The notes: a model not told the origin generated them from the letters alone. Counted from the stretch's first letter, positions 29,096-37,633 are shown. The stretch: 62,871 bases of DNA from Rhodobacteraceae bacterium HLUCCO18 (GCA_001314805.1 LJSY01000023.1:1-62871), one strand, 5' to 3'. Numbers and translations are program-made.

Positions 29096-29544
29096 GCCTG
29101 CAGGCCTCTCGCGGCCCGCAACTGCTCGGGCGCAAGGATCGTGCAGACGTGGTTCGAGACGGCCGCGGCAAGCCCCGCACCGCGCCAGACGCCGTCGTCA
29201 AGCCGCAGCCACATCCGGTTGCGGTAGGGCGGCACGGCGAATTGGCCGCCCCTGATGATATAGGTCGTGTGTTCGCCAAAGATCCCGGTGCCGTCCGCGT
29301 CGATCTCGGCGAAAACGCAGAGCCGGTGGTAGTCGGTCGCCCCCATCGTCGCCAGAAAGGCACGGAAGCTGGCGGCGGCGCGTTCCATATCCGAGGGATC
29401 GTCGTAGAAGAGGACCCCGTCCGACGTTTCCATTGTTTGGGGATAGACCATTCTGCGCGCGACCGCGGCGAAATCCCCCGCCATTATCATGCGGGAGCCT
29501 TCGTCGAGAAAGGCCTGGTAAATCTCCGCTGCCGATGCCGTCAT
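29092..29544 (-). CDS. NTF2-like paralog, single domain
   Basis: A 150-residue protein starting MTASAAEIYQAFLDEGSRM, closely patterned on the other NTF2-like genes: xIYQxFLDxxS at the start, ATDYHRLCVFAEI in the middle (shared TDYHR motif), a DGTGIFGEHTTYI strand, and PPYRNRMWL (shared NRM motif). It overlaps its neighbours by ATGA on both sides. No signal peptide. It lies between thiolase and FadJ, so a role on acyl-CoA or hydroxyacyl intermediates, or as a binding protein, is an inference. Confidence 0.6.
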   Translation of the reverse strand: MTASAAEIYQAFLDEGSRMIMAGDFAAVARRMVYPQTMETSDGVLFYDDPSDMERAAASFRAFLATMGATDYHRLCVFAEIDADGTGIFGEHTTYIIRGGQFAVPPYRNRMWLRLDDGVWRGAGLAAAVSNHVCTILAPEQLRAARGLQA

Positions 29545-29972
29545 TTGTTCTCCTCCCGGGGCAGGATGTCGGGCCAGCCCACGGCATGCACGCGGTGGCG
29601 GACCCAGTACATCCCAAAGGCAGTGTTGCGCATTTCGATCTCCATCTCATTCTCGAAGGCAGGGGTAACCAGCTTCCCGCTCGCGGTGATATGCGCGATA
29701 TGCCGCCCGAGAATCCGGTCGGGCGCGATGAATTCGGCCGATTGCGCGGTCCGCACATACGAATCCGCGCCCGCGGCCCGCAGCGCGCCGAAGAACCCGT
29801 CGAAATGCTTCAGCGCCGCCGTCATGTCCGCAACCTCGATGATGCCGTTGTCCGTCACGATCTGGTGGGGCAGGTGGACATGTCGAAGGAACCCCTCCGC
29901 GTCGCCGGAGACGAGCGCGTCCGATGTCCGGTCCAGGAAGTCCTGGTAGATAGCCATGGCCTCCTCCGGCAT
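29541..29972 (-). CDS. NTF2-like paralog, single domain
   Basis: A 143-residue protein starting MPEEAMAIYQDFLDRTSDAL, the first of three NTF2-like genes in transcription order. It shares IYQDFLD, a GDAEGFLRHVHLPHQI segment, SYVRTAQSAEFI (in place of TDYHR) and FENEMEIEM. It follows the thiolase gene by 36 bases. Cytosolic. Function unknown; similarity among the paralogs suggests duplication of one ancestor. Confidence 0.6.
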   Translation of the reverse strand: MPEEAMAIYQDFLDRTSDALVSGDAEGFLRHVHLPHQIVTDNGIIEVADMTAALKHFDGFFGALRAAGADSYVRTAQSAEFIAPDRILGRHIAHITASGKLVTPAFENEMEIEMRNTAFGMYWVRHRVHAVGWPDILPREENK

Positions 29973-30008
29973 GGTCGTCCCCTTCCCGATTGTCCACGGT
30001 CCCGCACC

Positions 30009-31220
30009 TCAGAGCCGCTCGATGATCGTGGCAGCCCCCATGCCCGACGCCACGCAGAGCGTGGCAAGCCCCGTACCCTTGCCCGACCGCTCCAGCTCGT
30101 CGAGCAGTGTACCAAGAATCATCGCGCCGGTCGCGCCCAACGGATGGCCCATCGCGATGGCCCCGCCATTCACGTTGACCTTGTCGTGGTCCACGTCGAA
30201 GGCCTGCATGAAGCGCAGCACGACCGAGGAGAACGCCTCGTTCACCTCGAAGAGGTCGATATCGCCGATCTCCATGCCGCTGTCGGCGAGGATCTTCTGC
30301 GTGGCCGGCACCGGGCCGGTCAGCATGATCGTGGGATCGGTGCCGATCTTGGCGGTCGCCCGGATGCGGGCGCGGGGCGTGAGCCCGTGCTTCTCGCCGA
30401 ATGCCTTGTTGCCGATCAGAAGCGCCGCCGCGCCATCGACGATCCCCGAGGAATTGCCGGCGTGGTGGATATGCTCGATCCGCTCCAGATGCGGGTATTT
30501 CATCAGCGCCACCGCGTCGAAGCCCGGCATCTGCTCGCCCATGTCCTTGAACGCCGGCTTGAGCGCGCCGAGCGCCTGCATGTCGGTGCCGGGGCGGATG
30601 TATTCATCCCGATCCAGGATCGTCAGGCCGTTCACGTCCGCAACCGGCACGACGGATTTGGAAAACCGGTCTTCCGCCCAGGCCCTAGTAGCGCGTTTCT
30701 GGCTTTCGACGGCAAGCGCGTCGGCGTCGTCGCGGGAAAACCCGTATTCGGTCGCGATGATGTCGGCCGAGATGCCCTGCGGGACGAAATACGTCTCCAT
30801 GGCGATGGAGGGATCGACGGCGATGGCCGCCCCGTCCGAGCCCATGGCGACCCGGCCCATCATCTCCACCCCGCCGGCGATATAGGCGGCACCCACCCCG
30901 CCGCGCACCTGGTTGGCGGCGAGGTTCACGGCCTCCAACCCGCTCGCGCAGAAGCGGTTGATGGCAAGGCCGGGGATACGCTCGTCGAGGTCGGAGGCCA
31001 GAACGGCCGTCCGCGCAAGGCAGCCGCCCTGTTCGCCCACCTGCGTGACGTTGCCCCATATCACGTCCTCGACCGCGTACCCGTCGAGATCATTGCGCGC
31101 CTTCAGCGTGTTGAGCGTGAAGGCCGAAAGCCGCGCGGCGGTCACTTCGTGCAGGGCGCCGTCCTTGCGGCCCTTGCCACGGGGAGTGCGGATCGCGTCG
31201 TAAATATAGGCGTCGGTCAT
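30009..31220 (-). CDS. Acetyl-CoA C-acyltransferase (thiolase)
   Basis: A 403-residue thiolase that cleaves 3-ketoacyl-CoA. The acyl-cysteine motif is NRFCASGLEAVNLAANQV, the histidine motif GGAIAMGHPLGATGA and the second cysteine LCVASGMGAA (family usual form LCIGGGMGAA). It is upstream of the NTF2-like genes and the FadJ partner, so the two may form the classic two-enzyme unit of beta-oxidation. ATG 31220 is the first good start. Confidence 0.93.
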   Translation of the reverse strand: MTDAYIYDAIRTPRGKGRKDGALHEVTAARLSAFTLNTLKARNDLDGYAVEDVIWGNVTQVGEQGGCLARTAVLASDLDERIPGLAINRFCASGLEAVNLAANQVRGGVGAAYIAGGVEMMGRVAMGSDGAAIAVDPSIAMETYFVPQGISADIIATEYGFSRDDADALAVESQKRATRAWAEDRFSKSVVPVADVNGLTILDRDEYIRPGTDMQALGALKPAFKDMGEQMPGFDAVALMKYPHLERIEHIHHAGNSSGIVDGAAALLIGNKAFGEKHGLTPRARIRATAKIGTDPTIMLTGPVPATQKILADSGMEIGDIDLFEVNEAFSSVVLRFMQAFDVDHDKVNVNGGAIAMGHPLGATGAMILGTLLDELERSGKGTGLATLCVASGMGAATIIERL

Positions 31221-31245
31221 GTCGCTGGTCCTTTGGCAGTATGTG

Positions 31246-31881
31246 TCACGTGGCCGGAAACGCCCGCTGCATCAGGTCATAGGGGTGCTTCCAGCCCGGT
31301 GTCGCGGCGATGCGTGAAAGCCATGCGTCGATGGCCGGATAATCGGCGCGGTCGAAGGTGAAGGGCTCGTCGTAATGGAGATACCCGCAGCACGAGATGT
31401 CGGCGCAGGTCAGCGCGTCGCCCACCAGCCAGTCGCGTTGCCCGAGTTCCGCCTCCAGCACCTGCAACGCCGCCTTCAGGCGTCCGGCGAGAAACCCGTT
31501 CACCTCGGGGACGCGCTTGTCCTCGGGCAAAAAGTTCATCATGAACCGCAAGGGACCGGCCATGCCGGAGACTTTCTGATTGTCGAAGATCGTCCAGCGC
31601 AGGATTTCGCGGCGGGTGTCCCTCGACCCGTCGCCGCAGAGCTTGCCGGTCTCATCCATGACCCAGGCCTGGATGACGCCCGACTGGGTGAGTATGGCGC
31701 CATCGGCGTCGAGGACCGGCACCTCGCCCATCGGGTTGAGCGCGCGGAACTCAGGGCTGCGCGCCGCGCCCTTGAAGAAATCGACGAAGCGCGGCGTCCA
31801 GTCGACACCCGCGAGCTCGAGCGCCAACGCGGCCTTGTAGGCGTTGCCGGATTCACCGAAGCAATAGAGCGTGTTGGTCAT
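31246..31881 (-). CDS. Glutathione S-transferase family protein
   Basis: A 211-residue GST with an N-terminal thioredoxin fold (YCFGESGNAYKAALALELAG, then NPMGEVPVLDADG with the cis-proline) and a C-terminal helical domain with LVGDALTCADISCCGYL. ATG 31881 gives the canonical short N-terminus. It precedes the thiolase by 25 bases. It may scavenge electrophiles arising from acyl-CoA turnover; the substrate is unknown. Confidence 0.88.
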   Translation of the reverse strand: MTNTLYCFGESGNAYKAALALELAGVDWTPRFVDFFKGAARSPEFRALNPMGEVPVLDADGAILTQSGVIQAWVMDETGKLCGDGSRDTRREILRWTIFDNQKVSGMAGPLRFMMNFLPEDKRVPEVNGFLAGRLKAALQVLEAELGQRDWLVGDALTCADISCCGYLHYDEPFTFDRADYPAIDAWLSRIAATPGWKHPYDLMQRAFPAT

Positions 31882-31926
31882 GTTCAGCCTTCCCGCTGAT
31901 GTCCGGTCCCTGTGTCGTCGGTCGGA

Positions 31927-31977
31927 GTGGGGGTTTCGCACCCCCACACCCCCGCGGCGTATTTTCGGAAAGATGAA
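31927..31977. repeat. Intergenic hairpin repeat, first copy
   Basis: GTGGGGGT-TTCGC-ACCCCCAC forms a hairpin at 31927-31947. It is followed by GCGTATTTTCGGAAAGATGAA (31957-31977). A copy of the second half recurs in inverted orientation at 32121-32141 with 20 of 21 positions identical. Rhodobacteraceae genomes commonly hold such C-rich hairpin plus TATTT/AAAGATGAAG sequences between genes. Confidence 0.7.
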
Positions 31978-32120
31978 GGATCATGCACTTTATATTTACC
32001 TTTTCGCGCCACCCTGGCCCCGCGGTACAGGCCGGCGGGCCGACGGCCGTGAAAGGTGAAGGCGCCCGGTCGTGAGAACCACGGTTCAGACCGGGTGCCA
32101 GCTCTTTTCGCCGCGACCCT

Positions 32121-32141
32121 TTCATCTTTCCAAAAATACGC
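32121..32141. repeat. Inverted copy of the intergenic repeat
   Basis: TTCATCTTTCCAAAAATACGC is the reverse complement of the element at 31957-31977 except for one base. The two copies flank an otherwise gene-free 289-base gap (31882-32170) between the GST gene and a small RHH-like gene. They could pair to form a large stem. Confidence 0.7.
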
Positions 32142-32170
32142 GATACTCCCTTCACCACCTGCGCTGGCGT

Positions 32171-32383
32171 CTACCGTTTGCGCGCCTCCAGCTCGGAATT
32201 GAACAGCCGGATCCGCGCCACGAATTTCTCCTCGTTCACCACGCTGCCCCAGTACTCGAAGACGAAGGAGAGGAACTCCCCCTCGTCGAGACCCGCCTCG
32301 GCCGCGAGCTTGCGCAGCTTGCGATAGCCGTCCTCGGTCATCGCGATCTGCGGGCGTCGTGTGAGCCTGAGGCGTTTCGGCAT
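32171..32383 (-). CDS. Small basic protein with a ribbon-helix-helix-like look
   Basis: A 70-residue protein: a basic N-terminus (MPKRLRLTRRPQIAMTEDGY), then a helix KLRKLAAEAGLDEGEFLSFV with a turn, and a C-terminal helix. The pattern resembles CopG/RHH DNA-binding proteins, but the match is only qualitative. It lies 24 bases after the acyl-CoA dehydrogenase and in the same direction. It might be a regulator of the block or a structural small protein. Confidence 0.5.
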   Translation of the reverse strand: MPKRLRLTRRPQIAMTEDGYRKLRKLAAEAGLDEGEFLSFVFEYWGSVVNEEKFVARIRLFNSELEARKR

Positions 32384-32407
32384 GGGCAGTCCTTGTGTAA
32401 CCGGCCT

Positions 32408-34183
32408 TCAGAAACTGGCCGCGTCGAGTGCCATCACCGTATCACCGCCCGACTGGATCCGCGCAAGATGCGTGGCGGTGATCGGCAGAACGCGGGCCAT
32501 GTAGAACCGCGCCGTGGCGAGCTTGGTTTCGTGGAACACCGGATCTTCCGTGGCCTCCGCCAGCGCCCTTAGCGAGGTTTCGGCCATCCGTGCCCACATC
32601 AGACCGAGGCAGACATGGCCGAAGAGGTGCATGAAGTCGTTGGAGCCCGCCAGCGCGTTGTTGGGATTCTTCATGCCCTCGGACATGAAGTACATCGCGG
32701 CCGCCTGAAGATCCTTGGAGGCGCGTTTCAGCGGCTCGAGGAATTCGGCCATCCCGTCGGTTTCCCCGTGCTCCTTCGCGAAACTCTTCACCAGATCGAA
32801 GAAGGCCATCACGTGCTTGCCTCCATCGGAGCCAAGCTTGCGGCCCACGAGGTCGAGCGCCTGCACACCGTTGGCGCCCTCGTAGATCATGGCGATGCGC
32901 GCGTCGCGGGTGAACTGCGACATGCCCCATTCCTCGATATAGCCATGCCCGCCATAGACCTGCTGGGCCTGAACGGTCATGTCGTAGCCCTTGTCCGTCA
33001 GGAACCCCTTGATGACGGGGGTCAGGAGCGACACGAGACCGTCGGCGTCGCGGTCGTCCTCCCGGTGTGCGCGGTCGATCAGTGTCGAGCCCCAGAGCAG
33101 GAAGGCGCGCGCGGCCTCGACGAAGCTCTTCTGCTCCATCAGGTTGCGGCGGATGTCGGGGTGCACGATCAGCGGATCGGCGGGACCCTCGGGATTCTTC
33201 GGACCCGTCACGTCACGGCCCTGCAGCCGGTCCTTGGCATAGGCCAGCGCGTTCTGGAACGCGACTTCGGCCTGTGCCACGCCCTGCATGCCCACACCCA
33301 GCCGCGCCTCGTTCATCATGGTGAACATCGCGCGCATTCCCTTGTGCGTCTCGCCCAGGAGGTAGCCGACAGCGCCGTCGTAGTTCATCACGCAGGTGGC
33401 ATTGCCGTGGATGCCCATCTTCTCCTCGAGCTTGCCGCAGGAGACGCCGTTGCGCGGCCCGAGGCTGCCGTCCTCGTTCACCAGCACCTTGGGCACGATG
33501 AAGAGCGACACGCCCTTGATACCCTCGGGGCCGCCGGGGATCTTGGCCAGCACGAGATGGACGATGTTCTCGGCCATGTCGTGGTCGCCCGCCGAGATGA
33601 AGATCTTCTGGCCGGTGATGCGGTATGTTCCGTCGCCCGTGGGCTCTGCCTTGGTGCGCATCAGGCCCAGATCCGTGCCGCAATGGGGCTCGGTCAGGTT
33701 CATCGTCCCGGTCCAGTCGCAGGTGACCATCTTCGGCAGGTAGGTCTGTTTTTGCGCCTCCGTCCCGTGGGCGAGGATGGTGGAGGCCGCGCCATGGGTC
33801 AGGCCCTGATACATGGTGAAGGCCTGGTTGGCGGCCGAGAACATCTCGCCCACGGCGGTGTTCATCAGGTAGGGCAGACCCTGGCCGCCGTACTCCTCGG
33901 GCATGTCGATGGCGGGCCAGCCGCCCTCCTGCATCTTGCCGAAGGCATCCTTGAAACCGTCGGGCGTGTAGACGATGCCGTTTTCCAGCCTGCATCCTTG
34001 CGTGTCGCCGACGGGGTTCAGCGGCGCCAGAACCTCGGTGCTGATCTTGCCGGCTTCTTCCAGGATCGCGGCGGTGAAGTCGCGGTCGAGATCCTCGTAT
34101 CCCGCGATACCGGCCTCGGTGATTTTCAGCACGTCATGCAGCACGTACTGCATGTCCTTGGTGGGCGCGGTGTAGCCTGGCAT
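32408..34183 (-). CDS. Acyl-CoA dehydrogenase, 590-residue DmdC/FadE-type
   Basis: A flavoprotein of 591 residues oxidising an acyl-CoA to the enoyl-CoA. It has [24 protein letters not shown], and the C-terminal [20 protein letters not shown]-type signature followed by [10 protein letters not shown]. The length and the start [11 protein letters not shown] match the roseobacter group that includes the methylmercaptopropionyl-CoA dehydrogenases (DmdC) and FadE-like paralogs. Substrate is therefore undetermined. It follows the MerR gene by 24 bases in the same direction. Confidence 0.88.
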   Translation of the reverse strand: MPGYTAPTKDMQYVLHDVLKITEAGIAGYEDLDRDFTAAILEEAGKISTEVLAPLNPVGDTQGCRLENGIVYTPDGFKDAFGKMQEGGWPAIDMPEEYGGQGLPYLMNTAVGEMFSAANQAFTMYQGLTHGAASTILAHGTEAQKQTYLPKMVTCDWTGTMNLTEPHCGTDLGLMRTKAEPTGDGTYRITGQKIFISAGDHDMAENIVHLVLAKIPGGPEGIKGVSLFIVPKVLVNEDGSLGPRNGVSCGKLEEKMGIHGNATCVMNYDGAVGYLLGETHKGMRAMFTMMNEARLGVGMQGVAQAEVAFQNALAYAKDRLQGRDVTGPKNPEGPADPLIVHPDIRRNLMEQKSFVEAARAFLLWGSTLIDRAHREDDRDADGLVSLLTPVIKGFLTDKGYDMTVQAQQVYGGHGYIEEWGMSQFTRDARIAMIYEGANGVQALDLVGRKLGSDGGKHVMAFFDLVKSFAKEHGETDGMAEFLEPLKRASKDLQAAAMYFMSEGMKNPNNALAGSNDFMHLFGHVCLGLMWARMAETSLRALAEATEDPVFHETKLATARFYMARVLPITATHLARIQSGGDTVMALDAASF

Positions 34184-34207
34184 GTCAATCCCCCTCCCTA
34201 ATCGCGG

Positions 34208-34609
34208 TCACTCGGCCGCGTCCTTGACGGTGTCGACCGAAGACAGCATGTCCTCGACCATCTTCATCTGGTGGCGCAGGTCGTCGACGGCGGCCGTCAA
34301 CTCGTCGCGCTTGCGTTCCATTTCGCGCAGCCGGTCGCGCGCGATGTCGAGCGTCGCCTCGAGCTGGGTCGCCTGCTGGTCACCCACGTAATAGAGGTCC
34401 AGAAGCTGCCGGATCTCCTCCAGCGAGAAGCCGAAGCGCTTGCCGCGCAGGATCAGCTTCAGCCGCGCGCGGTCGCGCCGGGTGAACAGACGCTTCTGCC
34501 CCTCGCGGCGGGGGAACAGAAGCTCCTTGGCTTCGTAAAAGCGCAGGGTGCGCGGCGTCACGTCGAACGCGTCGCACATCTGCCGGATCGTCATCACGTG
34601 ATCAGTCAT
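34208..34609 (-). CDS. MerR family regulator, proximal copy
   Basis: A 133-residue MerR protein: HTH (TIRQMCDAFDVTPRTLRFYE, then AKELLFPRREG), a coupling helix with FGFSLEEIRQLLDLY, and a C-terminal coiled-coil (about 80-125). There are no effector cysteines. ATG 34609 is preferred over an upstream in-frame ATG. It is followed directly by the acyl-CoA dehydrogenase. This type of MerR (LiuR-like) controls branched-chain or fatty acid catabolism; a TTTACGTAAA palindrome sits 83 bases upstream. Confidence 0.85.
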   Translation of the reverse strand: MTDHVMTIRQMCDAFDVTPRTLRFYEAKELLFPRREGQKRLFTRRDRARLKLILRGKRFGFSLEEIRQLLDLYYVGDQQATQLEATLDIARDRLREMERKRDELTAAVDDLRHQMKMVEDMLSSVDTVKDAAE

Positions 34610-34692
34610 ACCGGTGTCCGAAAACAGCACATCATCCTCGATTGGAGAGAGAATTTGCCCTCGAGGAGACAGTGTTGCAAGTAACGATGACG

Positions 34693-34702
34693 TTTACGTA
34701 AA
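34693..34702. promoter_or_regulatory. TTTACGTAAA palindrome, probable MerR operator
   Basis: TTTACGTAAA is a perfect 10-bp palindrome inside GACGTTTACGTAAAG, in the gap between the two MerR genes and in the promoter area of the proximal one. It matches the LiuR-type MerR operator class. Both MerR proteins are candidates to bind. I saw no further copies in the acyl-CoA gene promoters of the window. Confidence 0.6.
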
Positions 34703-34736
34703 GAGAACGTTGCGTCACTTTCAGGTGAAACGGTTT

Positions 34737-35108
34737 CTACCGTCCGGCAGCGGCCGTCGCCTCGCGCAGCGCCTTCAGTTCCGCGATGATCTCGTCAAGC
34801 TCGACACGGCGCGCGGCGAGTTCCGCAAGCTGCCGGTCGGCAAGTTCGAGCCACGCGTCGCGCTGGAGTTTGCCTTCGGGATCGGCGTCGTAAAGCTCCA
34901 GCCATTGCCGGATCTCCTCGAGCGAAAAGCCGAAGCGGCGGCCGCGCAGGATCAGCGTCATGCGGGCCACCTCGCGGGGGCCGTAGTAGCGCGCGCGCCC
35001 CTCGCGGACGGGGGAAAGAAGCTCGATATACTCGTAATGGCGCAGGGTGCGCGGCGTTACGTCGAACCGCGCGCACATGGATTTGAAATCGAGCCGTTCG
35101 CCGGACAT
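34737..35108 (-). CDS. MerR family regulator, distal copy
   Basis: A 123-residue MerR with HTH (FKSMCARFDVTPRTLRHYEY), FGFSLEEIRQWLELYD and a C-terminal coiled-coil. It is a clear paralog of the proximal copy: the DVTPRTLR and RRFGFSLEEIRQ blocks are near-identical. ATG 35108 is preferred. No cysteine effector site. It is transcribed in the same direction as the acyl-CoA dehydrogenase block and divergent from two thioesterase genes, so it may control one or both. Confidence 0.85.
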   Translation of the reverse strand: MSGERLDFKSMCARFDVTPRTLRHYEYIELLSPVREGRARYYGPREVARMTLILRGRRFGFSLEEIRQWLELYDADPEGKLQRDAWLELADRQLAELAARRVELDEIIAELKALREATAAAGR

Positions 35109-35245
35109 CGGCACCGTTCTCCCGGGAGCATTGGGCACGGAACGCTAGCATCGGGGCCAGTGGCCTGCCAAGCCTGACGCTTCGATCTTGGCCTTGCGTC
35201 CGGGCCGGCGGGGCGCGATGTGTGGGACAGCACGGGACAGAACGG

Positions 35246-35731
35246 ATGGCGGCGAAGATGACGGACAACGGTGCCAGCGCGGACGCACGCGGCGCGGATA
35301 TCGCGCGGATCGCGCGGCAGTTCATCGAGGCGATCCCGTTCTCGCAGGCGCTGGGCATGCGGCTCGAGGAGATCGGGGACGGTGTCGCGGTGATCTCGAT
35401 GCCCTATGATGCAGCACTCGTCGGTGACCCGCGCACCGGGGTCATCCATGGCGGCGCGGTCTCGGCGCTGATGGACACCTGCGGTGGTGCGGCCGTGATG
35501 TGCCATCCCGAGGCGCTGGCCGCGACGGCCACGATCGACCTGCGCATCGACTACATGCGCCCCGCCCGTGCGGGCGAAAGGATCACGGCGCGCGCCACCT
35601 GCTACCACGTCACCCGTTCGGTGGCCTTCGTCCGGGCCGAGGCCTGGGACGAGGACGAGACACGCCCGGTCGCGGCGGCCACGGGGGCCTTCACGGTCCA
35701 ACGCGAGACGCCGCAGGGGGGCAGGCCATGA
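35246..35731 (+). CDS. PaaI-type hotdog thioesterase
   Basis: A hotdog-fold protein of about 161 residues with the family core GVIHGGAVSALMDTCGGAAV and RIDYMRPARAG. It would hydrolyse acyl-CoA or aromatic-CoA thioesters. Starts at 35222 and 35258 are also in frame; none has a strong ribosome site. It overlaps the next thioesterase by ATGA and is divergent from the MerR gene, which suggests a role in the acyl-CoA block. Confidence 0.82.
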   Translation: MAAKMTDNGASADARGADIARIARQFIEAIPFSQALGMRLEEIGDGVAVISMPYDAALVGDPRTGVIHGGAVSALMDTCGGAAVMCHPEALAATATIDLRIDYMRPARAGERITARATCYHVTRSVAFVRAEAWDEDETRPVAAATGAFTVQRETPQGGRP

Positions 35732-36246
35732 CCCGACGTCCGCCCGAGCCCGTCCACCTGATCCGGCACCGCCGCGACCGCGCGCTCTCGGCGCTGGTGG
35801 AGGGCGTTCCCTACATCGGCTTCATGGGCATCGGCTTCGACCGGCGCGGCGACGAGTTGACGGCCGTTCTGACCTATGACGACAAGCTTATCGGAAACCC
35901 GATGCTGCCTGCGATCCACGGCGGCGTGACCGCGTCGTTCCTCGAGGTTTCCGCGATCATGGAACTGTCGTTCCAGATGCTCTGGGACGAGATCGAAAGT
36001 GGCCGGCTCGATGTCGAGGCGCTGACGCCCGAGACCCTGCCGCGTCTGCCAAAGACCATCGACTTCACCGTGGATTACCTGCGCTCGGGCCTGCCGCGAG
36101 ACGCTTATGCGCGCGCGCGCGTCAACCGCTCGGGCCGGCGCTATGCCTCTGTCCATGTCGAGGCGTGGCAGGACAACCGCCAGCGGCTCTTCGCGCAGGC
36201 CACCGGGCACTTCCTGATGCCGGTGCGCGACGGGACGGCCGAGTGA
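35728..36246 (+). CDS. Second hotdog thioesterase
   Basis: A 172-residue hotdog protein with GNPMLPAIHGGVTASFLEVSA and FTVDYLRSGLPRD, matching the same fold as its neighbour but divergent in sequence. The two genes overlap by ATGA, so they are probably translated in step and may form a heteromer. The acidic residue of the usual active site is in the HGG-following helix (FLE). The stop overlaps the GTG start of the MATE gene. Confidence 0.8.
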   Translation: MTRRPPEPVHLIRHRRDRALSALVEGVPYIGFMGIGFDRRGDELTAVLTYDDKLIGNPMLPAIHGGVTASFLEVSAIMELSFQMLWDEIESGRLDVEALTPETLPRLPKTIDFTVDYLRSGLPRDAYARARVNRSGRRYASVHVEAWQDNRQRLFAQATGHFLMPVRDGTAE

Positions 36247-37577
36247 TCTCCGCCGCGGAGGAGGTGGCCGGGGCCGGACCGCTTACCCACCGGCGCGTCC
36301 TGAAGATCGCCCTGCCGGTCGTGATCTCCAACGCCACGGTGCCGCTTCTGGGGATCGTGGACACGGCCGTTGTCGGGCAACTGGGCGACCCTGCGCCCAT
36401 CGGGGCGGTGGGGCTGGGGGCCGTGATCCTGACCTCGGTCTACTGGGCGTTCGGGTTCCTGCGGATGGGCACGGTGGGTCTTGCCGCGCAGGCGATTGGT
36501 GCGCGTGACCGGGCGGAGGTCGCGGCGCTTCTGACGCGCGTGCTGATGATCGGGACGGGGGCGGGGGTGGCGCTGATCCTGCTGCAGGTGCCGATCCTCG
36601 CCGCCGCCCTCTGGCTCTCGCCGGCCTCGGCCGAGGTAGAGGCGCTGGTGCGAAGCTACCTCACGATCCGCATCTTCTCGGCGCCGGCGGCCATCGCGCT
36701 TTACGGGATCACCGGCTGGCTGATCGCGCAGGAGCGGACGGGTGCGGTGCTGGCGCTGCAAGTGGTCCAGAACGGGCTGAACATCGCGCTTTCGGCGTTT
36801 CTGGTGCTGGGCCTCGATTTCGGCGTTCCGGGTGTCGCGTGGGCGACCTTCGTGGCGGAATGGGCGGGGCTGGCGCTGGGTCTGTGGTTGTGTCGCGCGG
36901 CCTTCGGCGTGCCGGACTGGCGCGACTGGGCCCGCGTCTTCGACGGGGCCAAGCTCTGGCGCATGGCGGCGGTGAACGCCGATATCCTGATCCGGTCGCT
37001 GCTGCTGATGGCGGCCTTCGTGTCGTTCCTCTTTTTCGCGGCCGATTTCGGGGACGTGACGCTCGCGGCCAACCAGGTGCTGATCCAGTTCGTCTACATC
37101 ACCGCCCATGCGATGGACGGTTTCGCCTTCGCGGCCGAGGCGCTGGTGGGCCAGGCCATGGGCGCGCGCGCGGCGCCGAGGCTCAGGCGCGCGGCGCTGC
37201 TGACCAGCATCTGGGGGCTGATCGTAGGCGCCGGCATGTCCGTTCTGTTCCTCGGGGCGGGGGGGCTCATCATCGACCTGATGACCACCTCGGAGGTGGT
37301 GCGCGCCGAGGCGCGCCTGTTCCTGCCCTGGATCATCGCCGCGCCGGTGGTGGCCTGCGCGTCGTGGATGCTGGACGGGATCTTCATCGGCGCCACGCGC
37401 ACCCGAGACATGCGCAACATGATGGCCATCAGTTTCGCCGGCTATGCCCTGATCGTGTCCCTGCTCGCGCCGGTCTGGGGCAATCACGGGCTTTGGGCCG
37501 CGCTCGTGGCGCTTTTCGCGCTGCGCGGGCTCACGCTCGGGCTGCGGTATCCTGCGCTCGAGAGGGCGGCGCGGTGA
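36243..37577 (+). CDS. MATE family efflux transporter
   Basis: A multidrug and toxic compound exporter of about 444 residues with 12 hydrophobic helices. A GTG at 36243 overlaps the thioesterase stop and gives a natural N-terminus (ISAAEEVAGAGPLTHRRV); an upstream ATG in this frame would overlap the thioesterase by 80 bases. The family pattern IALPVVISNATVPLLGIVDT is at the start. It is the last gene of the thioesterase operon. DinF and NorM subgroups are both possible. Confidence 0.88.
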   Translation: MISAAEEVAGAGPLTHRRVLKIALPVVISNATVPLLGIVDTAVVGQLGDPAPIGAVGLGAVILTSVYWAFGFLRMGTVGLAAQAIGARDRAEVAALLTRVLMIGTGAGVALILLQVPILAAALWLSPASAEVEALVRSYLTIRIFSAPAAIALYGITGWLIAQERTGAVLALQVVQNGLNIALSAFLVLGLDFGVPGVAWATFVAEWAGLALGLWLCRAAFGVPDWRDWARVFDGAKLWRMAAVNADILIRSLLLMAAFVSFLFFAADFGDVTLAANQVLIQFVYITAHAMDGFAFAAEALVGQAMGARAAPRLRRAALLTSIWGLIVGAGMSVLFLGAGGLIIDLMTTSEVVRAEARLFLPWIIAAPVVACASWMLDGIFIGATRTRDMRNMMAISFAGYALIVSLLAPVWGNHGLWAALVALFALRGLTLGLRYPALERAAR

Positions 37578-37581
37578 TTGC

Positions 37582-37603
37582 CGATTATTCGTACGAATAA
37601 TCG
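37582..37603. repeat. Perfect 22-bp palindrome, CGTACG-centred
   Basis: The 11-base arm CGATTATTCGT is followed by its exact reverse complement. It starts five bases after the MATE stop. It is one of a pair; compare 5.2 kb and 41.5 kb. Confidence 0.9.
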
Positions 37604-37610
37604 CAGGATG

Positions 37611-37632
37611 CGAATTTTCGTACGAAAATTCG
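37611..37632. repeat. Second perfect 22-bp palindrome, CGTACG-centred
   Basis: The 11-base arm CGAATTTTCGT is followed by its exact reverse complement, seven bases after the first palindrome and one base before the arsC-like stop. MATE and arsC converge here, so a bidirectional terminator function is possible. The cores are AT-rich, unusual for this genome. Confidence 0.9.
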
Positions 37633-37633
37633 A

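Noticed and set aside
24176-34183. DMSP/methylmercaptopropionate (dmdB-dmdC) cluster
   Set aside because: Ligase and dehydrogenase are of similar type, but dmdA and dmdD are absent and the neighbours (thiolase, FadJ, NTF2-like) fit general acyl-CoA degradation.
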